Shown piece after piece: positions 1 to 8,348 of a stretch of 44,204 bases of DNA. The DNA lies in NCBI GenBank assembly GCA_020720115.1, contig DYPD01000011.1, positions 8,888 to 53,091 of the forward strand, in the 5' to 3' direction. Both the position numbers and the translations under genes were made by a program. A model generated the notes under the pieces. It saw only the letters and a program-made list of their open reading frames with translations, was not told the origin of the DNA and did no database searches. Origin of the DNA: Thiomargarita sp. Its GTDB lineage: Bacteria > Pseudomonadota > Gammaproteobacteria > Beggiatoales > Beggiatoaceae. The stretch's first letter is position 1, and every line of letters begins with the position of its first letter.

Positions 1-190
1 GCTTGCCGCCAGCGGACACTGCACCGCAACCAGCGGCAAAACCCAGTGTGTTCAACCTCAGCCTGGCGCAAGCAGACACAGAAGCACAGCCAGCAACCAA
101 ACCCAGTGTGTTCAATCTCAGCTTGCCGCCAGCGGACACTGCACCGCAACCAGCGGCAAAACCCAGTGTGTTCAATCTCAGCTTGCCGCC
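1..190 (+). repeat. 60-bp in-frame tandem repeat, three copies plus a partial
   Basis: Three consecutive 60-base units begin at 1, 61 and 121, and a partial fourth begins at 181. Units 1 and 3 differ at a single base, while unit 2 is clearly diverged in its first half. The period is a multiple of three, so each unit adds 20 residues ending in KPSVFNLSL. The array lies directly before the carrier-protein domain and probably continues beyond the left edge. Confidence 0.95.
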
Positions 191-512
191 TAGCGCCCCG
201 CCTCCAGCGACAACAGTAGACCCGACAAGTCAGCCGGCGGGGCAAACGCCTTTGCAGGAAAAGACGCAACGGGAACTTCAGAACATCCTGTCCGAGTTAC
301 TGAGAGTCAGCGCCCATGACCTGGCGCCAGAGGTAGCGATTGGCGAATATGGGCTGGATTCCATAGTGATAACGGAATTTATAGGTCACATCAACCGTTT
401 GTATGAACTGAACGTCATGCCGCTGGCTTTGCTGGATTACCCCACGCTGCAAACCTTTGCGGGCTATCTGTGCGAAGCCTACCCAGATGCGCTGGCGTAC
501 TACTATGACTAA
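1..512 (+). CDS. Polyketide synthase, C-terminal carrier-protein domain (5' truncated by window edge)
   Basis: This is the 3' end of a larger gene; the frame is open at the left edge, so the true start lies outside. Residues 1-61 of the visible part are a 20-residue Pro/Ala-rich repeat (core KPSVFNLSL) read from a 60-bp tandem repeat, followed by a Pro/Thr linker. Residues about 90-160 form an acyl/peptidyl carrier domain: helix I, then GLDS with Ser120 as the expected phosphopantetheine site, then a DYPTL segment before the last helix. The protein ends just after the carrier domain with no thioesterase. The next gene starts inside its last codons (8-bp overlap), which implies translational coupling. 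A nonribosomal peptide synthetase end is also possible; a polyketide synthase is favoured because of the neighbouring acyltransferase-fold gene. Confidence 0.8.
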   Translation, partial: LPPADTAPQPAAKPSVFNLSLAQADTEAQPATKPSVFNLSLPPADTAPQPAAKPSVFNLSLPPSAPPPATTVDPTSQPAGQTPLQEKTQRELQNILSELLRVSAHDLAPEVAIGEYGLDSIVITEFIGHINRLYELNVMPLALLDYPTLQTFAGYLCEAYPDALAYYYD

Positions 513-1482
513 GCCCCTTGTATTCATGTTTTCCGGTCAGGGTTCGCAGTATTACCGGATGGGTGAGCAACTATACGCACAGCATCCAGGTTTTAAACGC
601 TGGATGGATCATTGCGCTGCCATCGCAGAGCCGCTGCTTCAGCAAAGCTTGACCGAGATTATTTATCATCCTCTGGATAGAACGCAGGAATTTGACCGCC
701 TCTTGTATACCAATCCGGCGTTGCTGTGCATTGAATACAGTCTGACGCAAGTGTTGCTGGAAATGGGCATACAGCCGGATTATCTGCTGGGTTATAGCTT
801 AGGTGAAATCACCGCTGCACTGGTGTCTGGTAGCCTGTCACTGGAAGACGGCATTCGTCTGAGTATCGAACTGGCGGCATTGCTAGAGCAGGCTTCGCCG
901 CCGGCGGCTATGTTGTCCGTTTTTGATTCGCCAGCCATCTTCACGCAATTTCCTGACATTTTTCAAAACGTCTGGCTAACCGGGCAAAATTTCCCCAAAA
1001 ACTTTGTTGTCACTGGTTTGCCAGAGGACATCAGCCAGCTCCAACACGCCTTAAATCAGCGCAAAATCATCTGTCAACCGCTGCCGGTTAAACAGGCTTT
1101 TCACACACCGCTAATCGAACCCTTGGAAACGCAAATCAAACAGCTTGCGCAAGCGATTGAATTTAAGGCGCTGCGTGTGCCGCTGCTGTCGTCGGTCAAC
1201 GGGCAGTGGCAAGCCCGCCTAGATGCCCAAGCCCTGTGGCGCATCATCCGTCAGCCGGTTAATTTTGCACACAGCCTTCAAACGTTGCTGGCTCAGGGAA
1301 ACTTTGTGTTTATTGATGTGGGACCCAGCGGCACGCTGGCGGCATTTGTCAAATACAGCCTGCCAGCGGGCACGCAGTCGTTGGCGCTACAAACCCTCAA
1401 TCGCTTTGGCAAGGATGTAGAATCTTTGCAAAAGCTCGAATTGACCTTATCAACGCTCAAGCTGGAAAGTCTATCGGCTTAA
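505..1482 (+). CDS. Free-standing acyltransferase-fold protein of a polyketide synthase (AT or acyl hydrolase)
   Basis: This 325-residue protein is related to FabD and trans-acting polyketide acyltransferases. GQGSQY (11-16) is the oxyanion segment, GYSLGE (96-101) carries nucleophile Ser98, and AFHTP holds the catalytic His200. Two positions are odd: the residue before the nucleophile is Tyr rather than the usual His, and the Arg that grips the malonate carboxylate in FabD (in its MRGK segment) aligns with Leu123. In trans-AT systems, relatives that do not load malonate act as acyl hydrolases that clear stalled chains, so that role is plausible (inference). The start was set at ATG 505, inside the last codons of the synthase gene (ATGACTAA overlap), where FabD-like homology begins. 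Confidence 0.82.
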   Translation: MTKPLVFMFSGQGSQYYRMGEQLYAQHPGFKRWMDHCAAIAEPLLQQSLTEIIYHPLDRTQEFDRLLYTNPALLCIEYSLTQVLLEMGIQPDYLLGYSLGEITAALVSGSLSLEDGIRLSIELAALLEQASPPAAMLSVFDSPAIFTQFPDIFQNVWLTGQNFPKNFVVTGLPEDISQLQHALNQRKIICQPLPVKQAFHTPLIEPLETQIKQLAQAIEFKALRVPLLSSVNGQWQARLDAQALWRIIRQPVNFAHSLQTLLAQGNFVFIDVGPSGTLAAFVKYSLPAGTQSLALQTLNRFGKDVESLQKLELTLSTLKLESLSA

Positions 1483-1513
1483 CTGAATGGCGATGAGACA
1501 ATCATAGGATACA

Positions 1514-2131
1514 ATGGAAAAAGTCCTGCTGTTTGAATCCAATTGGCGCACCGCGCCAGGCGCTGCGCCTTCGCAGCCGCATTCAGTTGTCCCTCTGTAT
1601 CGCTTTGCGCTGCAACAAACGCAGTTTCAATTGCGTAGCCGTTGCTTGCTGGCAGCGACTTTGTTAGCCGAATGCCGCAGTTTTTTGTGCTTGCCGGAAA
1701 ACCAGCGCGGTGTCAATCTGCTGCTGTTCAGTACACATGGTGAATGGCTAGAAGATGGGCGGCGCTGTTTGGCAGCAGCGGATCGGTTGCTGTTGCTGGA
1801 AGTGGCGTTACAGCCTTTGCGCCCGCATTTGTCGCGCACGTTGCTGGTGCTGGATGCTTGTCAGGTGGGACGCGAATTACCGCAGCTTTGTCAAACTTTC
1901 GGGTTGCTCGGTGCGGTGGGGTTTGCTGGAACAGTCAACTGGACCGCGTCCAGTGCTTTTATCCTGAGTTTGTTGCGGCAGTGGGTTGCTGCTGAAGTGC
2001 TGCATTTGCGCCGCGCCAGCAGTCGTCGCCCAGCGCAGGTGATGGCACACATGCAAGCAGGCAGCTATGCCCCCTTGATGCAGCAACTTGGGGTGCAGCA
2101 CGCCTGGAAACATCAACCATTAAATCAATAG
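1514..2131 (+). CDS. Small caspase-like (CHAT/C14-type) protein
   Basis: 205 residues with no signal peptide or membrane segment. Two hydrophobic strands each end in a caspase-fold signature: LLLFSTHGEW with His75-Gly76, and LLVLDACQVG with Cys116. The His-Gly and Asp-Ala-Cys spacing of about 40 residues matches the catalytic dyad of CHAT and metacaspase-like cysteine peptidases. The following GAVGFAGTVNWTAS segment fits the strand and loop after the Cys in such proteins. It is the third gene of a tightly spaced plus-strand run (31 bp after the acyltransferase gene, 14 bp before the Wzt-type ATPase gene). The substrate is unknown; a non-peptidase scaffold role cannot be excluded. Confidence 0.55.
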   Translation: MEKVLLFESNWRTAPGAAPSQPHSVVPLYRFALQQTQFQLRSRCLLAATLLAECRSFLCLPENQRGVNLLLFSTHGEWLEDGRRCLAAADRLLLLEVALQPLRPHLSRTLLVLDACQVGRELPQLCQTFGLLGAVGFAGTVNWTASSAFILSLLRQWVAAEVLHLRRASSRRPAQVMAHMQAGSYAPLMQQLGVQHAWKHQPLNQ

Positions 2132-2145
2132 AATAGCGAGTAACC

Positions 2146-3375
2146 ATGTACGCCGTTGAAGTCAAAAACCTGTCTAAAACTTACAAGCTCTACAAACATC
2201 CGTCTGATCGTTTGAAAGAAATTGTCCTGCGCAAATCCTATCATGAGGTTTTTCAACCACTGAAAGACCTGTCTTTTATGCTGCCGCGTGGCGGCATTTT
2301 GGGTATCATCGGTGACAATGGCGCGGGCAAAAGCACGCTGTTGAAATTGCTGGCAGGCACGCTCTTGCCCTCCAGTGGCTCGGTGAAAACGCACGGGCGT
2401 GTCGCGGCGCTGTTGGAATTGGGCGCGGGTTTTCACCCGGAATTGAGTGGACGGGAAAATATTTATCTCAATGCGATGGTGCTGGGCTTAAGCGAAGCCG
2501 AAATCCGCGAACGCGAAGCGGACATTATTGCTTTTTCCGAACTAGAGGATTTCATTGATCGCCCAATCAAAAACTATTCTTCCGGCATGTATGTGCGTTT
2601 GGCGTTTTCCGTTGCCGCCAGCGTTGATCCGGAAATTTTGATTATTGATGAAGCCTTAAGCGTGGGCGATCAGCATTTTCAGAAAAAATGCGTTAATCGC
2701 ATGATGGAATTTAAAAACAGTGGCAAAACCATCTTGTTTTGCAGCCACAGTATGCACATGGTGCAAGAATTGTGTAATGAGGCGCTGTGGCTAAAACAAG
2801 GGGAAATGCAAGCATTTGGCGCCACCAAGGATGTGGTTGGCGCCTACTTGAGCTATCAAGAACTGCGTGAACAGGGCACTTTGAGTGCTGACAGCGATAC
2901 CAGTGTGGCGCCCAGTGAGCATTCACCGCTGACCATTAGCGATTGGCAAATCACTGATGCCAACGGTGCGCTCATCACCGAGTTGCACCAATTCAGCGAC
3001 ATAAGGGTGACTTTAAACCTGCGTTGCACATCACCAGAGCCAATCTTGGCGCATGTGGGCGTGTTGCTGCTGCGTCCTGATGATCAGATGGTAGTGGTTG
3101 CCAGCAGCAAAGAAGCGGGTTTGCCGCCGTTAAAATTACACGGCAAACACCGCATTTGGGTAGATTTCCCGCGTTTTCCCCTGAATTCTGGTGTCTACCG
3201 CTTCTGTGCGCTAATTGCCGATGAGTTTGTCTTGCACCTGTTTGATCAGGTGCATAGCCCGCTCTATGCAGTGGTCAGCAAGCGCCCGGAATATGGTTTG
3301 GTATGGTTGCCGCACACCTGGCATATGCCAGACAGTACAACAGCAGTAGAGGTCAGTTCGCCCCTGTTGGAATAA
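2146..3375 (+). CDS. Polysaccharide/O-antigen ABC exporter ATP-binding protein, Wzt type
   Basis: This 409-residue ATPase powers export of a polysaccharide or lipid-linked glycan across the inner membrane. Walker A is GDNGAGKST (56-64), the ABC signature SSG lies at about 145-147, Walker B is LIIDEA (Asp168-Glu169) and the switch His is 201. The early NAMVLGL segment after GREN is typical of the Wzt/TagH/KpsT branch. After about residue 245 a beta-rich C-terminal domain follows, as in Wzt proteins that recognise the capped glycan end. The permease partner (Wzm) is not in the window and may lie upstream. The context after a polyketide synthase end raises the possibility that a modified lipid or glycan is exported. 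The gene overlaps the convergent lipoprotein gene by 23 bp. Confidence 0.9.
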   Translation: MYAVEVKNLSKTYKLYKHPSDRLKEIVLRKSYHEVFQPLKDLSFMLPRGGILGIIGDNGAGKSTLLKLLAGTLLPSSGSVKTHGRVAALLELGAGFHPELSGRENIYLNAMVLGLSEAEIREREADIIAFSELEDFIDRPIKNYSSGMYVRLAFSVAASVDPEILIIDEALSVGDQHFQKKCVNRMMEFKNSGKTILFCSHSMHMVQELCNEALWLKQGEMQAFGATKDVVGAYLSYQELREQGTLSADSDTSVAPSEHSPLTISDWQITDANGALITELHQFSDIRVTLNLRCTSPEPILAHVGVLLLRPDDQMVVVASSKEAGLPPLKLHGKHRIWVDFPRFPLNSGVYRFCALIADEFVLHLFDQVHSPLYAVVSKRPEYGLVWLPHTWHMPDSTTAVEVSSPLLE

Positions 3376-3937
3376 AGCCTTGGCTATCTTTGTTGTCCAT
3401 CAAAATCTCGAATTCGGCACTCTGCCCCAACACCTCTACGCGGTAAATGCCTGAACTCAAGCCATCTACCTTGAGCGGGACGAAAATATCAAAAGCTTGG
3501 GGTTGTTGCAAAGTGCAATGAGGACGATCCTGAGCCGAGAATTGGAGTTCCAGGCGAAACTTATCCTCTTCTCGGTATTCGGTCATGTTTTCCAGCACTC
3601 GGCAATCACTCTGCAAGTGCCCGCTTAGCAGCACATTAACGCGCAAGGGAAAACCAGCGCGCTGGATAATCTCCAGGTGTTCCAGCGCCATAGGGGTAAA
3701 ATGCGGATAAGCGGCGCTGGGTGACGCGAGTGCGTTTTCGCTTTCCCGCAACGCATCGGCAGGAAAATCTTCGCTGGGGAAACCCAATTCTGGTGGTACT
3801 TGCGCCGGAATGCGCGCAGCCCCTTGCACATCATCCAAGCGTTTTCCGGTGGGAGTACAAGCCGTGAGCCACAGTATCAAACCAACACTGACGCTCATCA
3901 ACGCAAAGCGGCAAGAAAAACTCGTTTTCATATTCAT
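3353..3937 (-). CDS. Predicted outer-membrane or periplasmic lipoprotein, unknown function
   Basis: 194 residues from ATG 3937, chosen because an AGGA lies about 11 bases upstream and the signal peptide then starts correctly; a longer frame to 3997 would run into the opposite gene. A basic start and hydrophobic stretch lead to the lipobox LTAC, so Cys is expected to be lipidated after signal peptidase II cleavage. The mature part has a low-complexity segment, then a compact beta domain with two Cys (SDCR and PHCT), a VPLKVDGL strand and an SGIYRVEV strand. This layout is familiar from many uncharacterised bacterial lipoproteins. It is convergent with the Wzt gene and divergent from the kinase gene (33 bp between starts). 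Confidence 0.75.
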   Translation of the reverse strand: MNMKTSFSCRFALMSVSVGLILWLTACTPTGKRLDDVQGAARIPAQVPPELGFPSEDFPADALRESENALASPSAAYPHFTPMALEHLEIIQRAGFPLRVNVLLSGHLQSDCRVLENMTEYREEDKFRLELQFSAQDRPHCTLQQPQAFDIFVPLKVDGLSSGIYRVEVLGQSAEFEILMDNKDSQGFIPTGAN

Positions 3938-3970
3938 AAATAAATAGTTCCTACAGAGTGAAGTATTCGC

Positions 3971-6598
3971 ATGTTTGCCAAAGCTATTATTAGTCACGCC
4001 GAGTTAGAAGCACGCCTCAGTCATCTGGAAAGCCTGCTACAGGGTCTTCCGCCAAACCAGGATTTACAGTTGCTCTTGCCTGAGTTGCACAGTCTGGTGG
4101 CAGAATTACTCGCGGCTTCAGAAAGCGGACTGTTGGCGCTTAATCCTAAACAATCCTTGCTGCAAGCCATTTTGCACCACACGCCCGCGATCATTTGTGT
4201 CAAGGATAAGCAGGGGCGCTATTTACTCAGTAATAAGCGATTTAATCAAGTGCTAGACACCCCAGGCGCCCAGATAATGGGCAAAAGCGATTATGATTTT
4301 TTCCCGCCTTATGTCGCAGACGCCTACAGTGCCAATGACCAAACCGTGCTCAACACCGGTCATGCCATGCAATTTGAAGAAGCCTATCGGCAAACCGACG
4401 GTATGCACACCTATCTATCGGTCAAATTTCCGCTGCGCGATCAAAGCGGCGCAATCCGTGCGCTGTGCAGCATCAGCACCGACATCACCGAACGCAAACG
4501 CGCCGAAGATGAGATTCGCAAAGCCAAGCTGCGTATGGCAGAAGCACAACGCCTGGCAGGTTTTGGCAACTGGGAAATGGACGTGCGCACCGAGCAAATG
4601 CACTGCTCAGAAGAAATTTTCCATATTTTGGGCGAAAAACCCCCACTCACGCCGATACTATACGACGACTTCCTCCAACGCCTGCATCCGCAAGATCAAC
4701 CAGAATTTCACGCCACCCTACTAACCTGTCAAGAACAGCAGCACATGCTGGAAATTGATTTCCGCATCCTAGACACTCAACAGCAACTCAAATATCTCAA
4801 TGCCCATCTGCATCCCATACGGGATGCACAAGGGCGCGTGATGCGCGTTATTGGCAGCTTGCTCGACATCAGCAAACGCAAGCAAGCGGAACTGGCATTG
4901 CGCGAAAATGAAAGCAAACTCAGCCAGTTACTCGCCTTTTTACCCATCGGCATCGTCATCCACGAAGCCAACGGACAGGTGCATTCAATCAACCAAAGTG
5001 CGCAAAAATTATTAGGCACAGCAGTACAACCCGGCTTACCGCTGAAAGATTTTACCCAAGCCGCACAACTCTACCTCGATGAAGAAAAAACCCTATGCAG
5101 TTTAGAGCACCTACCCGCGTGGCAAGTGCTACAGGGCGCACCTTGTGCCCAGCAAGAATGGGAAATTCGCCAACAGCACCTTTGGCATGTGGTAGAAGCC
5201 AGAGCCGTCCCCGTCTACGATGCCGAAGGGCGCTTATTGCTCGTCAGCGTCGCCTTACAAGACATCAGCGAACGCCGTGCCGCGGAAAGACTCTTGCGCG
5301 AATACAACCGTCGCCTGTCTCAAGAAGTCACTGATCGCACCGATGATTTGTGCCGTGCCAAAGAAGAAGCCGAAGCCGCCACCAAAGCCAAAACCGAATC
5401 CTTAAAACAACTCAGCGCCTCCAACCTAGAATTAGCCAAAGCCAATCAAATGAAAGACGAGTTTCTCGCCGCCATGAGTCACGAATTGCGCACCCCGCTC
5501 AATGCCATTCTCGGCATGTCCGAAGCATTAATGGAAAAAATTTACGGAGAACTCACCGAAAAACAAGAAAAATACCTAAACACCATCAATACCAGCGGTC
5601 GGCATTTACTCTCCCTGATTAACGATATTCTGGATTTATCCAAAATCGAAGCCGGCAAATTTGAACTTAACGCCGAAAATGTAGACCTCAATGCTTTATG
5701 CCAAGCCAGTTTATTATTCGTCAACGAAGCCGCACAAAAGAAAACAATACACCTACATTCTGAAATTCAAATCGGTCGCCGCCGTTTGAATATGGATCAA
5801 CGGCGCTTCAAACAAATCCTCATTAACCTCTTAAACAACGCAGTCAAATTCACCGAAGAAGGCGGCTCAGTCGGCTTAGAAGTCAAAGCAGAACCCGAAT
5901 TGCAAGCCATCCGCTTTCGCGTGTGGGACACCGGCTACGGCATCCCCGCGACCTTAATGCCCAAACTCTTTAAGCCCTTCACCCAACTGGATGGACAACT
6001 CAACCGCCAACACAGCGGCACCGGCTTAGGCTTAGCCCTGGTCAAGCGCCTGGTCGAATTACACGGCGGCAGCATCGCCGTACAAAGCGAAGTCGGTCAG
6101 GGCAGCCAGTTTGACGTGTTCTTACCTTGCGAAATTGAAAGCAGTGCCAGCCTAACGCTTAACAAAATACAGATCACCGCCGCTGCGCCCTTGCTGGTAG
6201 CCGCCGAGCAAACCGCGCTCCATACACAAGATTTGATTCTATTGGTAGAAGATAACAGCATGAATCTGGATTTATACGCCGATTATCTGCGTGCCAAAGG
6301 CTACCAAATCGCCATTGCCCGCACCGGCGAAGAAGCCATCAGAAGCGTGCTAGAACAGCCACCAGCTTTGATTTTGATGGATATTCAAATGCCCGGCATG
6401 GACGGACTCGAAGCCACACGCCACATCCGCACCTATGCGCAATTTCGCCACACCCCCATCATCGCCCTGACCGCCCTCACCATGCCTGGCGACCGCGAAC
6501 GCTGTTTAGCCGCCGGCATGAATGAATACCTGAGCAAACCCGTGCGCCTCCCCGAGTTATTACAAGCCATTGAACGCCAATTTAACCAGCATCACTAA
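3971..6598 (+). CDS. Soluble hybrid sensor histidine kinase with three PAS domains and a receiver
   Basis: 875 residues. An N-terminal helical segment (1-60) is followed by PAS domains at about 65-180, 190-310 and 315-445; the first two end in DITERKRAE- and DISKRKQAE-type linkers and the third in DISERRAAE. A coiled coil (about 445-490) leads to the phosphoacceptor motif SHELRTPLN with His504. The ATPase domain follows, with N-box LLNNAVKF, DTGYGIP, and GTGLGLALV. A C-terminal receiver has LMDIQMPGMDG with Asp804. There is no membrane segment and no HPt domain, so the input is probably cytoplasmic (redox or small ligand) and any onward phosphotransfer partner is encoded elsewhere. It is divergently transcribed from the lipoprotein gene. 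Confidence 0.95.
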   Translation: MFAKAIISHAELEARLSHLESLLQGLPPNQDLQLLLPELHSLVAELLAASESGLLALNPKQSLLQAILHHTPAIICVKDKQGRYLLSNKRFNQVLDTPGAQIMGKSDYDFFPPYVADAYSANDQTVLNTGHAMQFEEAYRQTDGMHTYLSVKFPLRDQSGAIRALCSISTDITERKRAEDEIRKAKLRMAEAQRLAGFGNWEMDVRTEQMHCSEEIFHILGEKPPLTPILYDDFLQRLHPQDQPEFHATLLTCQEQQHMLEIDFRILDTQQQLKYLNAHLHPIRDAQGRVMRVIGSLLDISKRKQAELALRENESKLSQLLAFLPIGIVIHEANGQVHSINQSAQKLLGTAVQPGLPLKDFTQAAQLYLDEEKTLCSLEHLPAWQVLQGAPCAQQEWEIRQQHLWHVVEARAVPVYDAEGRLLLVSVALQDISERRAAERLLREYNRRLSQEVTDRTDDLCRAKEEAEAATKAKTESLKQLSASNLELAKANQMKDEFLAAMSHELRTPLNAILGMSEALMEKIYGELTEKQEKYLNTINTSGRHLLSLINDILDLSKIEAGKFELNAENVDLNALCQASLLFVNEAAQKKTIHLHSEIQIGRRRLNMDQRRFKQILINLLNNAVKFTEEGGSVGLEVKAEPELQAIRFRVWDTGYGIPATLMPKLFKPFTQLDGQLNRQHSGTGLGLALVKRLVELHGGSIAVQSEVGQGSQFDVFLPCEIESSASLTLNKIQITAAAPLLVAAEQTALHTQDLILLVEDNSMNLDLYADYLRAKGYQIAIARTGEEAIRSVLEQPPALILMDIQMPGMDGLEATRHIRTYAQFRHTPIIALTALTMPGDRERCLAAGMNEYLSKPVRLPELLQAIERQFNQHH

Positions 6599-6648
6599 TT
6601 TTATGTATACAAAATCTCCGTAACCGGCTTTAATCAAGGTAAAACATA

Positions 6649-8115
6649 ATGCAATACAAAGATTTGCGTGATTTTATGCAGCAACTCGAAGCACGCCAAC
6701 AACTTAAGCGCATCCACTTAAGCATTGATCCCTATCTAGAAATGACCGAAATCTGCGACCGCACCTTGCGCCGCCAAGGTCCCGCGCTCCTGTTTGAACA
6801 CCCCAAAGCCTCGCAAATCCCCGTGTTAGCCAACCTATTCGGCACGCCAGAGCGGGTCGCGCTGGGCATGGGCGCAGAATCAGTCGAAGCTTTGCGCGAC
6901 ATCGGCAAATTGCTCGCGTTTCTCAAAGAACCCGACCCACCCAAAGGCTTAAAAGACGCTTGGGGGAAATTGCCGATTTTCAAACAAGTGCTGAACATGG
7001 CGCCAAAAATCGTCAGCCGTCCCGCTTGCCAGACACATATTTTGGATAAAAACACAGTAGATTTAAGCCAATTACCGATACAAACCTGCTGGGTAGGCGA
7101 TGTGGCTCCGCTGATCACCTGGGGACTGGTGGTCACCAAAGGACCTCACAAAGAGCGGCAAAATCTCGGCATTTATCGCCAGCAAGTGATTGATAAAAAT
7201 CGTGTTATTATGCGCTGGCTGTCACATCGCGGCGGCGCTTTAGATTTCCGCGAATGGCAACAAGCCCATCCAGGCGAACCCTTCCCCATCGCCGTTGCGC
7301 TGGGCGCAGACCCCGCCACCATTCTCGCCGCCGTCACGCCCGTGCCCGATACCCTATCCGAATACGCCTTTGCTGGCTTGCTGCGTGGCGCACGCACCGA
7401 ACTAGCACAATGCCGCCTGAGCCATTTACAAGTCCCCGCCAGCGCAGAATTTGTGCTCGAAGGCTTCATTTATCCCAACGACACCGCGCCCGAAGGTCCC
7501 TTTGGCGACCACACCGGCTATTACAACGAAGTAGATGATTTTCCAGTATTTACCATCGAAAGCATCACCCACCGCGACGACCCCATCTACCACAGCACCT
7601 ACACCGGACGCCCGCCCGATGAACCCGCCATTTTAGGCGTCGCGCTCAACGAAGTCTTTGTACCCATTTTACAAAAGCAATTCCCTGAAATCATAGACTT
7701 TTATTTGCCGCCCGAAGGCTGCTCTTACCGCATGGCAGTGGTCAGTATGAAAAAACAATACCCCGGACACGCCAAGCGCGTCATGCTCGGCATCTGGTCG
7801 TTTTTACGCCAGTTTATGTACACAAAATTCGTCATAGTCACAGATGATGACGTGAACGTGCGCGACTGGCAGGACGTCATCTGGGCGATGACCACACGCA
7901 TGGACCCCGCACGCGACACAGTGATGATCGAAAACACACCCATTGATTACCTAGATTTCGCCTCGCCAGTGTCCGGTTTAGGCAGCAAAATCGGCTTTGA
8001 CGCCACCAACAAATGGCGCGGCGAAACCAACCGTGAATGGGGGCGACCGATTCAAAAAGACCCCGCAGTAGCGCAGCGGGTGGATGAAATCTGGGCAGAA
8101 CTTGCCATTTTTTAA
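6649..8115 (+). CDS. ubiD: 4-hydroxy-3-polyprenylbenzoate decarboxylase UbiD
   Basis: 488 residues, the normal length for the UbiD family, and nearly colinear with the Escherichia coli enzyme from start to finish. Recognisable blocks are [62 protein letters not shown], and the end block of SPVSGLGSK. It removes the ring carboxylate in ubiquinone synthesis and uses prenylated FMN made by UbiX, which is not in the window. The start ATG is preceded by an AAGGT-type site. It lies 50 bp after the kinase gene in the same direction, without an obvious terminator between them. Confidence 0.97.
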   Translation: MQYKDLRDFMQQLEARQQLKRIHLSIDPYLEMTEICDRTLRRQGPALLFEHPKASQIPVLANLFGTPERVALGMGAESVEALRDIGKLLAFLKEPDPPKGLKDAWGKLPIFKQVLNMAPKIVSRPACQTHILDKNTVDLSQLPIQTCWVGDVAPLITWGLVVTKGPHKERQNLGIYRQQVIDKNRVIMRWLSHRGGALDFREWQQAHPGEPFPIAVALGADPATILAAVTPVPDTLSEYAFAGLLRGARTELAQCRLSHLQVPASAEFVLEGFIYPNDTAPEGPFGDHTGYYNEVDDFPVFTIESITHRDDPIYHSTYTGRPPDEPAILGVALNEVFVPILQKQFPEIIDFYLPPEGCSYRMAVVSMKKQYPGHAKRVMLGIWSFLRQFMYTKFVIVTDDDVNVRDWQDVIWAMTTRMDPARDTVMIENTPIDYLDFASPVSGLGSKIGFDATNKWRGETNREWGRPIQKDPAVAQRVDEIWAELAIF

Positions 8116-8142
8116 AGCAAACTCGACAGACTTTAAAAGCCT

Positions 8143-8230
8143 GTCGGTAGTGGTGCATACGGGATGATATTTATGCTTGGAAGCCGCGTTCTATCGTGAC
8201 AAAACCATTCTTATTGCACCACTACCCGAC
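8143..8230. repeat. 88-bp MITE-like element with imperfect terminal inverted repeats
   Basis: The left end GTCGGTAGTGGTGCA (8143-8157) and the right end TGCACCACTACCCGAC (8215-8230) are inverted copies with one extra base in the right arm. A 45-base internal block (8147-8191) recurs at 43802-43846 with one mismatch. There is no coding capacity. It sits in the ubiD downstream gap. Confidence 0.8.
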
Positions 8231-8348
8231 TGGCTCAATGCGCCGCCAGCCTCCGATGCGTGACAAACTATGAAAAATTGCGCTCACATTCGCTAAACTG
8301 ATGCTGATGGTTGCTGATATTACCCTTACTCTGTTTAGGAGAAATGAA

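Noticed and set aside
1-190. A CRISPR-like array of 60-base units
   Set aside because: The units are contiguous with no unique spacers, keep one reading frame and run into a carrier-protein domain, so they are coding tandem repeats.
6732-7469. Long minus-strand reading frames opposite ubiD
   Set aside because: They lie entirely within a gene with strong family identity on the plus strand and encode no recognisable protein; they reflect third-position base bias.
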